DNA of 64,000 nucleotides from Microcoleus sp. bin38.metabat.b11b12b14.051 (GCF_013299165.1 NZ_JAAFKD010000001.1:434001-498000), one strand, 5' to 3'. Shown: positions 52,205 to 61,430, counted from the stretch's first letter. Made by a program: numbers and translations. The notes: generated from the letters alone by a model not told the origin.

Positions 52205-52699
52205 TTATGCAGAACTCCGCTCCCCTTGACGCGGCTCAAAGGCATTTGCTAAAATAGTGAGAATAGCTGGATTTTTGTTGGTTTGATGCTGTTGTTGAAT
52301 GGCAACTTTAGCTCGTTCCAATAAAGGAATCAGAGGAGTTCCGGGTTTTTGATTGGTAATCGATCGCACATTCTTCTGACATTCCCCCATCAGCGTCAAA
52401 CTATTGAAGATGGAGACGGGTTGAGTGACGACGGCGCGATCGGCAAAAGGAATGCTAACAGCGGTATCTCCCGGTTTATAATGTTGGCTGCTGAGTTGAC
52501 AGTGGGTTTGACGCTGCAAGTTGTAGCGATCGGCAGAAAGCGAATTATCATCCGCGCGGTAGTGTACGATCGGCTGATTGGCGAATTCCGGGTAAAGAAA
52601 AGCTCCAAAGGCGATCGCGCTCACACCCAAAGCAGCTACGATCGCAGGAGACTTGTACCAAGATTTCTCTGATTCAGTTGTATAATTAATTGTCATCAT
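52205..52699 (-). CDS. Hypothetical protein with N-terminal membrane anchor
   Basis: A 164-residue protein starting MMTINYTTESEKSWYKSPAI, with one hydrophobic segment at about residues 18-38 (AIVAALGVSAIAFGAFLYP) and a soluble, probably periplasmic, remainder. A GGAGG site stands before the ATG at 52699. A longer frame from 52774 would start inside that leader and is rejected. The soluble part has two cysteines (THCQL and GECQK) that could form a disulfide. I do not recognise the family. Confidence 0.65.
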   Translation of the reverse strand: MMTINYTTESEKSWYKSPAIVAALGVSAIAFGAFLYPEFANQPIVHYRADDNSLSADRYNLQRQTHCQLSSQHYKPGDTAVSIPFADRAVVTQPVSIFNSLTLMGECQKNVRSITNQKPGTPLIPLLERAKVAIQQQHQTNKNPAILTILANAFEPRQGERSSA

Positions 52700-52928
52700 G
52701 ACTCCTCCATTGCGCTTCTGAAGAGGTATCGCAGAGTCACCAGGGTTTATGCAAGTTCCAAAGGTCGATCGCACCCAACAACATAATCTATCATTGTTCA
52801 GTGTGCGTCGCCATTCCAGAATACAAACAACAATGTCATTACGAGCTCTTGAAACAATCCCAGAACCCCGGCGATTGCTTCGCTAAGAGCTCGCAATGAC
52901 ATATAATATCTCGCGTAAATTGCAGTTT

Positions 52929-53138
52929 CTACAGTTTGTCGATCGCCTTTTTGGCCTTATCCGTCAGATTTTTCACAGCATCTTTCATATCTTCTGCTGC
53001 GTGGCGGGCGGCGGATTCCGCTTGTTTTGCTTTGCCTTCAGCTTGGTCTTTTTTGTTGCCGGTGATGTTCCCGAAAATTTCCTGAGCTTTGCCTTCTACG
53101 TTTTTGCCGATCGCCTTTGCTCTGTCTTCTGTACTCAT
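52929..53138 (-). CDS. CsbD family stress protein
   Basis: A 69-residue CsbD-like protein: KNVEGKAQEIFGNITGNKKD followed by a Lys/Glu/Ala-rich amphipathic helix. A GGAG site precedes the ATG at 53138. The family is induced by general stress in bacteria, but its molecular role is unknown. It stands alone between repeats. Confidence 0.88.
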   Translation of the reverse strand: MSTEDRAKAIGKNVEGKAQEIFGNITGNKKDQAEGKAKQAESAARHAAEDMKDAVKNLTDKAKKAIDKL

Positions 53139-53418
53139 AATCAGCTCCATTGAGTAGTTGAACGTTGCTACTACCCTAACATTAACTCAACACAAGTTAC
53201 TTGCTAACTTCACATTAATTTATGTTGCTTTTGATTTTGATAAGTTTTTATTAGACCTCTTCCGTAATTTTTTGATTGATAGATCGACCGCAGATGATGG
53301 CAGATAAACACAGATGAACGCAGATAGTTTTAGAATTTTCAAGATGTCTAGTAGGGTGCGTCAGAATGGCTTCATTGTTCCCATTTACTCCGAATCTTAG
53401 CTGGCACACCTACCGTTA

Positions 53419-54255
53419 TTATTTCAAACTTGCCGCCGCAACTTTAATCGGTTCTAGCAATTCTAACGGTATATGCAGCATATTCAACTGGGTACTTTCA
53501 ACACCTTTCCGCTCATTTCTTTCAATGTCTGGGCCGTGATAATCGCTGCCACCTGTCATCAGCAAACCGTAATCAACACACCATTGTTTTAACTTGTCAA
53601 TTTGGCTGGAACTGTGGGTGGGATGGTATACTTCAACTCCCATTAAACCAGCATCTACTAATTCTTTTAAGACTTCTTCAACTGCGCCGCCGCGAAATAA
53701 ATAAGGGTGCGCCCAGACTGGTACTGCGCCGCAACTCTTGAGTAAATCGATGCCTTCTGCGATCGAGAATTTCTCGTAATGCACGTAGGCGGGGCCGTCG
53801 TCTCCCAGCCAGCGATCGAAGGCTTCCCGTGATGATTTGGCGTAACCAGCTTTTACCAGCGCGGTAGCAATATGAGGCCTTCCCGGTGCCATTCCTGGGG
53901 ATGTTATTGGCAGTTCGATCGCGAATCCCAACGCTGCTAATTTATCTACCATTTCCTGCGATCGGCGAAACCTGCCTTCTATGCGATCGTTCAAAGGAAC
54001 TCGCAGTTTATTCGCATCAGGATAAAAACCTAAAATATGCAGCGATCGGCCATTGTGGACTGTACTGAGTTCAAGCCCGGGGACTATTTCGATACCGTGC
54101 AAAGCAGCGGCAGCAAAGGCTTCATCCCAACCAGACATCGTATCGTGATCCGTGATAGCTAAAGCGCGAACACCCGAAGATGCCGCCGCTGCTACAAGTT
54201 CGGCTGGGGTGAGAGTTCCATCGGAATAAGTTGTGTGACAGTGGAGTTCTAGCAT
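53419..54255 (-). CDS. PHP-domain phosphoesterase (RNase AM/YciV-like)
   Basis: A 278-residue PHP-fold protein. The metal-binding HxH motif (LELHCHTTYSDG) is at the start, ITDHDTMSGW follows, then ELSTVHNGRSLHILGFY, and later VPVWAHPYLF and MTGGSDYHGPD supply the other ligands. It resembles YciV/RNase AM, which acts on 3',5'-bisphosphates and 5' ends of RNA. The precise substrate cannot be read from sequence. It lies between stress and hypothetical genes with no obvious operon. Confidence 0.88.
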   Translation of the reverse strand: MLELHCHTTYSDGTLTPAELVAAAASSGVRALAITDHDTMSGWDEAFAAAALHGIEIVPGLELSTVHNGRSLHILGFYPDANKLRVPLNDRIEGRFRRSQEMVDKLAALGFAIELPITSPGMAPGRPHIATALVKAGYAKSSREAFDRWLGDDGPAYVHYEKFSIAEGIDLLKSCGAVPVWAHPYLFRGGAVEEVLKELVDAGLMGVEVYHPTHSSSQIDKLKQWCVDYGLLMTGGSDYHGPDIERNERKGVESTQLNMLHIPLELLEPIKVAAASLK

Positions 54256-54759
54256 TTTGATCTGAGTAACTACTTATTTACTACTTCGCGAACTCTATCA
54301 ATCGCACCTTCTCGCAATTTGGGAAGCACCAGCGATATTTCAATACTTGGAATATTCAGGATTAGTACGATTCAAACTTTTTGTGCTTGACTCTGCTGTC
54401 TGTCTGCAACATCTGTCTTTATAAACTTTATCACAAAAACTGTACTGAAACTCCCGAAGGTACCAAGTATATCATTGGCAGTCGCGCTGTCTGCGCTGCT
54501 CGCCGCCCGATCGCTTTTGCCAGAAATAATATTCGGGCGATCGGGCTTTTTGCTGTGCCACTTCCCAAATTGGCTCAAATCAGCCTCTCCCACGGCTTAA
54601 GCCAAAGCGCCATAAAGCTATACAGGATAAAGACTTGGACGTTTTTGCTCTCAATATTTTTTGATGTAAAAACTGTGGAGGTTCGGATAGTGGCATTGTG
54701 CGATCGCTACCGTTGACGAATTTTTTATAGATTAATAACATCACATTCAGGTACAGCGT
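54256..54759. other. 504-bp intergenic region without a supported gene
   Basis: Open frames on both strands (54381-54716, 54372-54593) lack coding character. The central part holds CGATCG motifs. Nothing else is recognised. Confidence 0.4.
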
Positions 54760-55128
54760 ATGAAATCCACACTTTGCTTTCCCGAAACATCTATTCAGTC
54801 TTTTGTGAAGTCTCAGCGAGTCACTGTTAATCAAAAGGCTACTTACTCTTGTAATGTTAATCAAAAGGCTATTGACTCTTGTATTGCTGCCGCTTGGCTT
54901 GACTTAGTTGGAGGAGACTTTGACAGCTTAGCAGGAGATGATTGGTTAGGTTTGTGTGGCGACATTGATGACGGCGAACTTTACCGGGAATGGTTTTTGT
55001 GGCAAGATAGCGAAGTAACTCAAGAGTGGGAAGCATACGATCCAATTACCAATTATCGAGTTGTGGCATCTACCCGAGAAATGCTAATTGCTAAAATCGA
55101 CCAAATCGAAGATACCAGAAATATTTAG
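54760..55128 (+). CDS. Hypothetical protein with internal duplication
   Basis: A 122-residue acidic protein. Near residues 22-42 it carries a tandem near-duplicate (VNQKATYSC then VNQKAIDSC), seen also in the DNA as two about 27-base copies. The rest (DLVGGDFDSLAGDDWLGLCG, WQDSEVTQEWEAY) is acidic and may be a regulator or inhibitor. I do not recognise a family, and the ORF may be cyanobacterium-specific. Confidence 0.5.
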   Translation: MKSTLCFPETSIQSFVKSQRVTVNQKATYSCNVNQKAIDSCIAAAWLDLVGGDFDSLAGDDWLGLCGDIDDGELYREWFLWQDSEVTQEWEAYDPITNYRVVASTREMLIAKIDQIEDTRNI

Positions 55129-55280
55129 CGAATCGCTATAATGTTAAATCTTGATGTTCAAATTTAATCATGATTCTGTAGATCAACTCGGTTTGTCAGC
55201 ACTACTTTCGATCGCAAAACAGGGTTCTTCAGAGCTAAACAATAGGTTGGGTTTCGTTACCCACGCCCAACCTAATAAAT

Positions 55281-55745
55281 TTATGTCGCTACAGCTTTTT
55301 GTTTTTCTCGTTCCAATTTGCGCTGCTTCAAGGCTGCAAGATTTTGTTTGATCGTATCGATCGCACCGACATTCCCCTGCTGTTGGTATAATTCGCTAGC
55401 ACGGATCAAATCTGCAACCGCTTCGCCGTCCGATCGCAAATTCGCAAAAATTAAACCGCGATTGTGGTAAGCTTCTGCCGTTGAAACCTGTTCTATGGCG
55501 CTAGTAAACTTATCTTGAGCTTGGCGGTAATTTTCCGACTGATAAGCCTCAATCCCTTGTTGGAAATAAACCGCAGCTTTGCTTCCTGCGTCAGTTGTCG
55601 GAAAATCTGGCGAGTTTAAAAATGGTTCTTTAAACAGTACAGAAATGCTGCCCTTGCCCGAGTAAGCCCAAGTCATTGTTCCGATGCCAATCCCCAACGC
55701 AGCCACAACAATCACAGACAAAGCAATAAAATTGGTGAGTTCCAT
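55281..55745 (-). CDS. Membrane-anchored TPR-like protein
   Basis: A 154-residue protein with an N-terminal hydrophobic segment (TNFIALSVIVVAALGIGIGT). It is followed by TPR-like helices: AAVYFQQGIEAYQSENYRQA, DKFTSAIEQVSTAEAYHNRG and IFANLRSDGEAVADLIRASE. The C-terminus is basic. TPR proteins act as protein-binding scaffolds; its partner is unknown. Confidence 0.78.
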   Translation of the reverse strand: MELTNFIALSVIVVAALGIGIGTMTWAYSGKGSISVLFKEPFLNSPDFPTTDAGSKAAVYFQQGIEAYQSENYRQAQDKFTSAIEQVSTAEAYHNRGLIFANLRSDGEAVADLIRASELYQQQGNVGAIDTIKQNLAALKQRKLEREKQKAVAT

Positions 55746-55865
55746 AGAGAAATATTTGTTGTATTACAATATGATAATATAGTTTTGAGTTTTCGGCACG
55801 GGGTTCTATCATCCAACAATGATTTGCCATAATTACCAATTACCAATTACCACTTACCTATCTAT

Positions 55866-56237
55866 ATGAATTTCCAATACAGCGCCGCCCTAATAACTTT
55901 AGCAGACCTTGACAAAGAAGTTCTCGTTAAATTTTACACCAAATTTCTCGACCGAGAACCAAATCCCTATATTCCCAATACCTATGCAGAGTTTCAACTT
56001 CCCGGCTTAAGACTCGGCATATTCAAACCCAAAGATTCCCATAAATCGGAATTTGCAAATCACACAAAGACAGGCATGAGTTTGTGTTTGGAAGTCAGCG
56101 ATATCGAAAATGCGATCGCCCGAATTTGGGCCTTGGGATATCCGCCTGTCGGAGAAATTATTAAAGCCTCTCACGGCTTAGAAATCTATGCCTTCGATCC
56201 CGCCGGAAATCGGATAATTTTGCATCAATCGCATTAG
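55866..56237 (+). CDS. VOC/glyoxalase-family protein
   Basis: A 123-residue vicinal-oxygen-chelate protein. The pattern SAALITLADLDKEVLVKFY at the start and GLEIYAFDPAGNRIILHQSH at the end is characteristic of glyoxalase/dioxygenase folds, with E and H residues as possible metal ligands. The substrate is unknown. AATTACC heptamers lie just upstream, at 55831-55852. Confidence 0.82.
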   Translation: MNFQYSAALITLADLDKEVLVKFYTKFLDREPNPYIPNTYAEFQLPGLRLGIFKPKDSHKSEFANHTKTGMSLCLEVSDIENAIARIWALGYPPVGEIIKASHGLEIYAFDPAGNRIILHQSH

Positions 56238-56537
56238 TAGATCAGAGTTAGCGATTGAAATCGCCGAGTTTACGAGAATACAAACGAAGATCAGAGTTGG
56301 CGATTGAAATCGCCTCTACACAAACGATGTCCGCCTCCGCGGACTAAAAAATTAAATTATACAACAATCCTAAATAATTTCAGAGTTAGCGATTGAAATC
56401 GCCTCTACACAAACGATGTCCGCCTCCGCGGACTAAAAAATTAAATTACACAACAATCTTAAATGATTTGTGAACTCTCTCATCTGCTCTTCTCTCCTTT
56501 TCCTTAGCGTCTTCGCGGTTCGTTCAAAACCCCTCAA
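56238..56537. repeat. Three direct GCGATTGAAATCGCC repeats
   Basis: Units beginning AGAGTTAGCGATTGAAATCG or AGAGTTGGCGATTGAAATCG occur at about 56243, 56291 and 56380. The last two share CTCTACACAAACGATGTCCG followed by CCTCCGCGGACTAAAAAATT. A relative of the GCGGTTGAAACC family. No gene is present. Confidence 0.8.
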
Positions 56538-56828
56538 CTATCGAATCAATTCAGCAAAACTATAAAAACTGATAACTAACAACAACAAAGCAGTGAAATG
56601 AGTCAACTGAAATTGAGGGCGCGGGCCGATATATTCCCGCACCAAAATTGAGAAAGACGAACCAATTATATAACTCAAAGACAGAGTTAAATACTGCCAC
56701 TGCCATGTTACACTCCAGATCCCGAGCAAAATCATCGCCAAAATTAACATCACCAACTCAACAAAGCGAGGCGGATTTTGCTGAGTAGACAGAATCACAG
56801 TGTTCAACCAATATTCCCAAGGTCTCAT
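56538..56828 (-). CDS. Small membrane protein of unknown function
   Basis: A 96-residue protein starting MRPWEYWLNTVILSTQQNPP. Three hydrophobic segments follow (MLILAMILLGIWSVTWQW, LTLSLSYIIGSSFSILV, FTALLLLVISFYSFAELI). I cannot assign a family. It is preceded by the divergent promoter region of the phosphoribosyltransferase gene's neighbourhood but has the same orientation as it. Confidence 0.6.
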   Translation of the reverse strand: MRPWEYWLNTVILSTQQNPPRFVELVMLILAMILLGIWSVTWQWQYLTLSLSYIIGSSFSILVREYIGPRPQFQLTHFTALLLLVISFYSFAELIR

Positions 56829-56870
56829 GTGTTAACGATCGAGCTTTTGGATGTAGCCTTATAGCTTAAC

Positions 56871-57545
56871 CTACGATCGCCATTCAATCTGTCGCAACAA
56901 ACACGCCAAAGCCTCCGCCGTCTCCACCTGCGGAAATTGGCTGTAAAAGCGACTGACGCTGTAAAAAGGGTGGGGAGTCTCCAGAATAATCGATTTATCA
57001 CCCATTTCCGTCAAAAATTCCATCAACTCTGGCGGGGCGACGGGCGCGCAAATCCACAAAGCCGCCGGTTGCTGCGACTGCAAAGCCTGCGCCGCCACAG
57101 CCACCGTCATCCCCGTCGCAATCCCATCGTCCACTAAAATCGCTAAAGACCCCGCCGCGCTGACATTTGGTCGTCCCGGAGCCAAATCGGCTAACAGAGA
57201 TTGAGCGCTATTTTGAGCCTGCTGGAGTGCTGATTTTTGTTGTAAGCGTAAATTTTGCTGATTTTGCTTTTGCCAGAGAACGTGACCGTCAGCAGTTGCA
57301 GCCCCGATCGCCAATTCCAAATTATCTGGGCGAGTAATTTTCTTGGCCACAACCACATCCAAAGCGCAGCCCAAGCGGCGCGCAATGGGCACAGCAACAG
57401 GCAAACCCCCGCGTGGCAAGGCATACACAATCGGTTTAATAGCTTCCTGTGCGGTTAAATTTAACTTGCCGAGCTCGTCTGCAACAGCCTCGGCCAGTTT
57501 TTCGCCTGCATCGGCGCGATCGTCAAAAAACGGGCGAGAGAACAT
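56871..57545 (-). CDS. Phosphoribosyltransferase-domain protein
   Basis: A 224-residue PRTase-fold protein of the erythromycin-esterase-associated type. The N-terminal PFFDDRADAGEKLAEAVADE and ALPRGGLPVAVPIARRLGCA, and the PRPP motif LVDDGIATGMT, are all present. The reaction and base acceptor are unknown; such proteins often lack a proven salvage role. The gene ends 42 bases before the small membrane gene. Confidence 0.85.
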   Translation of the reverse strand: MFSRPFFDDRADAGEKLAEAVADELGKLNLTAQEAIKPIVYALPRGGLPVAVPIARRLGCALDVVVAKKITRPDNLELAIGAATADGHVLWQKQNQQNLRLQQKSALQQAQNSAQSLLADLAPGRPNVSAAGSLAILVDDGIATGMTVAVAAQALQSQQPAALWICAPVAPPELMEFLTEMGDKSIILETPHPFYSVSRFYSQFPQVETAEALACLLRQIEWRS

Positions 57546-57893
57546 ATTTTTGCCTGTACGAGATCAACCAAATAATTGGAGATTTGCGAGTCTGAAAGCC
57601 GGTTTCTTGGCAGAAACTGCACTGTTAAACCAAGATTTCTCGCAGAAACCGGGTTTTTTTGGCGCTAGTCGTGAGTCAGAAACCCGGTTTCTTCGCAGAT
57701 ACTTCGCTGCTAAACCAGGATTTATCGGAGAAACCGGGTTTCTTTGGCGCTAGTCTAGTTAGATTTGCGAGTGTTAATTTGGGATTGTGCGATCGACAGC
57801 AGCGCATAGAAGCATTCAGCCCATCTCAAATCACCCAGCGCCATCTAAACTATAAACTCTCAGCTCAAAAAAATCTCTCCAATCGTAAAATTT
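57546..57893. repeat. GAAACCGGGTTTCT direct repeats before udg
   Basis: Two near-identical units of about 85 bases (57590-57670 and 57675-57757) each end in GAAACCGGGTTT followed by TTGGCGCTAGTC and share TAAACCA.GATTT. The family also appears at 28266 and 28941. No gene is present. Confidence 0.8.
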
Positions 57894-58580
57894 ATGTCCA
57901 GCGACTTGCAACTCAGCCTATTTGACAGCAATCAAAGTGCTGCTTTCCAAAACGACTCAATCCCAACCAATGCCAAAATTCCGATTCCAGCCGGCACATA
58001 TCAAAATATGGAACAAATCGGCGAGCACTGCAACCGCTGTCACCGCTGCGAATTGGGCAATACTCGCACTCACGCCGTCATCGGGCGCGGCAATCCTCAA
58101 GCCTCGATTTTGATTGTGGGAGAAGCGCCGGGACAAAATGAAGATGAAACCGGATTACCCTTCGTAGGGCGATCGGGCAAACTGTTAGATAAGATTTTAG
58201 AATCCGTAGAATTAAGTGCAGAAACCGACGTATTTATTGCCAACGTCATCAAATGTCGCCCGCCCAACAACCGCCCTCCCACAGTCAAAGAAATCGAAGC
58301 TTGCAAACCATACTTGCTCGAACAAATTCGCATTTTAAACCCCAAAATCATCTTATTAACTGGTGCAACAGCCTTAAAAGGTTTGTTAAGCGACAAGCGA
58401 CCAATTAGTAAAATCAGAGGTCAATGGATAGAATGGGAAGGACGTTTATGTATGCCAATTTTTCACCCATCATACTTGTTGCGAAACCCCTCCCGCGAAC
58501 CGGAGACACCAAAATGGTTGATGTGGCAAGATATGCAGGCAGTAAAAGCTAAATTGGATGAATTTAAAACAGTAAGTTAA
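57894..58580 (+). CDS. Type-4 uracil-DNA glycosylase
   Basis: A 228-residue family-4 UDG. The Cys cluster (EHCNRCHRCELGNTRTHAV), active-site motif GEAPGQNEDETGLPFVGRSG and C-terminal MPIFHPSYLLRNPSRE, with the later cysteines for the 4Fe-4S cluster, fit the thermostable/SPO1-related class. It removes uracil from DNA. It is a single gene; the preceding region is repeats. Confidence 0.92.
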   Translation: MSSDLQLSLFDSNQSAAFQNDSIPTNAKIPIPAGTYQNMEQIGEHCNRCHRCELGNTRTHAVIGRGNPQASILIVGEAPGQNEDETGLPFVGRSGKLLDKILESVELSAETDVFIANVIKCRPPNNRPPTVKEIEACKPYLLEQIRILNPKIILLTGATALKGLLSDKRPISKIRGQWIEWEGRLCMPIFHPSYLLRNPSREPETPKWLMWQDMQAVKAKLDEFKTVS

Positions 58581-58928
58581 TCAAAATTTACGCATAAGAT
58601 CATATCCAGTCAACCCCAATACTTGTAGGGGCGGGTTCACCAAAAATCTATGGCTCAAACCAACAAACTCATAAACCCGCCCCACCCACGCGACAGAATT
58701 GTCATTGCTTCCAGAATTGTCATTGCTTCCAGAATTGTCATTGCTTACAAAATTGTCATTGCTTACAAAATTGTCATTGCTTACAAAATTGTCATTGCTT
58801 ACAAAATTGTCATTGCGAGGAACGAAGCAATCGCCAAGACTAAGATTGCTTCGTTCCTCGCAATGACAGACAATATTCCTGAATACGTAAATTATGTTAA
58901 TCTTAACATATTAAAACCCCAAAATTTT
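58581..58928. repeat. 18-bp repeat array leading into a hairpin, upstream of kinase gene
   Basis: At 58697-58804 an 18-base unit AATTGTCATTGCTTNCAN is repeated six times: two with TTCCAG, four with TTACAA. A seventh copy passes into GCGAGGAACGAAGCAATC, which pairs with GATTGCTTCGTTCCTCGC after an 11-base loop. The frame through the array is the simple IVIAYK translation and not part of the kinase. Confidence 0.88.
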
Positions 58929-60812
58929 ATGAGTCAATGCCTTAATCCCGACTGCCAGCATCCCAACCCAGCCATCACAAAATTCTGCCAACGCTGCGGC
59001 AACAAACTGCTACTCGGAGACAGATACCGAGCAGTCAAATACATTTCCGAAGGAGGTTTCGGCCGTACATTCAAAGCCGTAGACGAACACCGACTCGATA
59101 CAATCTGTGTGATCAAACAATTTCTCCCGCAACTACAAGGGAGTGCCGCCATCCAGAAAGCGACGGAGTTATTCAAACAAGAAGCAGTGAGACTGCGAGA
59201 CTTAGGGAAACATCCTCAAATACCTGATTTATTGGCATTTTTTGAACAAGATAAACGATTCTATCTAGTACAAGAATTTATTGACGGTGAGGATTTATCA
59301 AAAGAATTAGAACAGCAGGGAAAGTTTAGCGAAAAACAGATTAAGCAATTATTGAATGAATTGCTACCGATATTAGATTTTGTTCATAAGCAAAAGGTAA
59401 TTCACCGAGATATTAAGCCGGAAAACATCATTAGAAACTCTCACGGTTCTCTAGTGTTGATTGACTTTGGAGTTGCAAAGGAATTGAGCGGTAGTGTTTT
59501 GACTAGAGTAGGAACTGTGACTGGTACTCCTGGTTATGCAGCACCGGAACAAATGCAAGGTCATGTTTTTCCAGCGAGTGACTTGTACAGTCTTGGTGTA
59601 ACTTGCATTAGGTTATTAACTGGGTGTTTGCTGGAAGAAAAAAATGGAATTTTGGTTGACGAACTTTTTGATCCGATGCAAATGGCATGGGTATGGAGAA
59701 ATCAGGCAGTTTCCATCAGCAATGAATTGGGGAAAGTCTTAGATAAAATGCTATTGTTTCCAGTGGGTGCGCGTTATCAATCAGCAGCAGAAGTATTGCA
59801 AGCTCTTAATCATGTCTCAGTATCACCTACTCAAAAATCAGCACCTCCACCGCAATCAAAACCTGTTCAGCCTTTACAAGTAGTACCTACTAAAATATCA
59901 GCGCCACCACAAGCAAAACCTTTTCAGCCTTTACCACCAGTACCACCAACTCAAATATCAGCTAAATCTCAACCAAAGGCTTCTCAGTTGAAATCCTTTA
60001 CTGAAGACTTGGGTAATAGCGTAAATTTGGAAATGATTGCTATTCCCGGTGGAACTTTCATAATGGGTGCGCCGGAAACTGAACCAGAAAGCCAATATAA
60101 CGAAAAACCTCAACATCGGGTTAAAATTCAACCTTTCCTGAGCGGAAAATATGCTATTACACAAGCACAGTGGAAAGCAGTTGCTAAATTGCCAAGAATT
60201 CAATTTGACCTCAACCCAGACCCCTCTTATTTCAAAAAAAATTATTTATTCACAAATATCAAACGACCAGTAGAACAAGTTTCTTGGTATGATGCTGTGG
60301 AATTTTGTGCTAGGTTATCTAAAAAGACCGGACGTAATTATCGCTTACCCAGTGAGGCAGAATGGGAATATGCTTGTCGCGCTGGTACAACTACACGATT
60401 CTATTTTGGTCAAACAATTACTACTAATCAGGTTAACTATCGCGGCAATTATTCTGACGGTAATTCAGCAAAAAGTCAGTATCGAGAACAAACTACAGAT
60501 GTAGGCAGTTTTCCCCCCAATGCCTTTGGTTTGTACGATATGCACGGCAATGTTTGGGAATGGTGCGCTGATCCCTCGCATAATAACTATCACGGAGCAC
60601 CGACTGATGGTAGGGTTTGGGATGAGAATACTAATAATAATCGTTATCAAAATCATATTAATTTATTAATCAAGTCTAAAAATGATCGGCGAACCAGGTT
60701 GCTGCGCGGGGGTGCGTGGCTCAACTATCCCGACTATTGCCGCGCTGCGTTTCGTAACGACTATTCGCCCGACACTCGCAACTTCATAATCGGTTTTCGA
60801 GTTGTCTTATGA
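58929..60812 (+). CDS. Serine/threonine protein kinase fused to FGE-sulfatase domain; possible DGR target
   Basis: A 627-residue fusion beginning MSQCLNPDCQ. Residues 4-23 hold a zinc ribbon (C4, C9, C20, C23). A kinase domain follows: glycine loop SEGGFGRTF, Lys63 in VIKQFLPQ, HRDIKPEN, and DFG. After a Pro/Gln-rich linker, a formylglycine-generating-enzyme-like domain begins about residue 365 (IAIPGGTFIMGAPETEPESQ). The C-terminus, RLLRGGAWLNYPDYCRAAFR and RNFIIGFRVVL, has Asn/Asp/Tyr/Ser-rich positions as in diversified ligand-binding proteins. The ATG at 58929 avoids the upstream repeat. Probably a receptor-like signalling protein. Confidence 0.85.
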   Translation: MSQCLNPDCQHPNPAITKFCQRCGNKLLLGDRYRAVKYISEGGFGRTFKAVDEHRLDTICVIKQFLPQLQGSAAIQKATELFKQEAVRLRDLGKHPQIPDLLAFFEQDKRFYLVQEFIDGEDLSKELEQQGKFSEKQIKQLLNELLPILDFVHKQKVIHRDIKPENIIRNSHGSLVLIDFGVAKELSGSVLTRVGTVTGTPGYAAPEQMQGHVFPASDLYSLGVTCIRLLTGCLLEEKNGILVDELFDPMQMAWVWRNQAVSISNELGKVLDKMLLFPVGARYQSAAEVLQALNHVSVSPTQKSAPPPQSKPVQPLQVVPTKISAPPQAKPFQPLPPVPPTQISAKSQPKASQLKSFTEDLGNSVNLEMIAIPGGTFIMGAPETEPESQYNEKPQHRVKIQPFLSGKYAITQAQWKAVAKLPRIQFDLNPDPSYFKKNYLFTNIKRPVEQVSWYDAVEFCARLSKKTGRNYRLPSEAEWEYACRAGTTTRFYFGQTITTNQVNYRGNYSDGNSAKSQYREQTTDVGSFPPNAFGLYDMHGNVWEWCADPSHNNYHGAPTDGRVWDENTNNNRYQNHINLLIKSKNDRRTRLLRGGAWLNYPDYCRAAFRNDYSPDTRNFIIGFRVVL

Positions 60813-60833
60813 CTGCGTGAACTTCTTAGCCAT

Positions 60834-61424
60834 TTACACTTCTCCTTTTGCACGACAATCTCGCAACCACAAACGAATCGCCTCAGCAATTGCGCTTGTG
60901 TCCCCCTCTGGCGCTAACAACGGGCGAACATCCGCCACTGTACCAAACCGAGAAACAATTTTTACTAATTCCCAGCCCTTCTCGGTTTTAGTTAAAAACA
61001 GCCAGTGATATTGCTGGATATCGACTCGCTTTCCCTCGCGATACTGCCTTTCCAATGTAGTAATAAAAACTTGGCTAGCATTTTCAGGAAGTGCTTCTTC
61101 AAAATTTAAAGGTAGCGGTTCAAATTCCGGGCGGCCTGCTAAAATTATTTGACGCGGCACGTAACCGGGCGGTCTTGAAGTGTTAGGAGAAAAGCCCGAT
61201 CGCACAATTACACGGTTAGCATAACTCGGTAAATCTTGCAACAGGCGATCGACTAAACCCTCCAAATCAGCCGGACAGGGCGATCGCGCTAACCAACCAG
61301 ACAGATTTGCGTTTATACTGCGATCGCCATTTGTGACTACATTCACAGCCAAAGCCGGACTTGCGATCGCAGATATTAGCAGATAAACACAGATAAACGC
61401 GGATGGGATTTTATCTGTGTTCAT
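60834..61424 (-). CDS. Exported or periplasmic protein of unknown function, downstream of pyrF
   Basis: A 196-residue protein. Its first 27 residues (MNTDKIPSAFICVYLLISAI) look like a signal peptide with cleavage near ALA-VNV. That DNA, however, is made of ACACAGATAAACGC-type repeats, so the signal sequence may be recently formed or the true start lies further in. The rest (NANLSGWLARSPCPADLEGL, RLWLRDCRAKGEV) is a conserved cyanobacterial domain with two cysteines. It starts six bases after pyrF ends. I do not recognise its role. Confidence 0.65.
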   Translation of the reverse strand: MNTDKIPSAFICVYLLISAIASPALAVNVVTNGDRSINANLSGWLARSPCPADLEGLVDRLLQDLPSYANRVIVRSGFSPNTSRPPGYVPRQIILAGRPEFEPLPLNFEEALPENASQVFITTLERQYREGKRVDIQQYHWLFLTKTEKGWELVKIVSRFGTVADVRPLLAPEGDTSAIAEAIRLWLRDCRAKGEV

Positions 61425-61430
61425 CTCTGT

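Noticed and set aside
54381-54716. 111-codon plus-strand frame
   Set aside because: No homology-like motifs, no ribosome site, irregular composition.
58650-58928. N-terminal extension of the kinase gene with repeated IVIAYK
   Set aside because: It is the translation of an 18-bp repeat array; the ATG at 58929 starts directly before the zinc ribbon.
58929-60812. Complete diversity-generating retroelement in this window
   Set aside because: No reverse transcriptase (YxDD) frame, accessory gene or template repeat was found nearby; only the possible target region is present.
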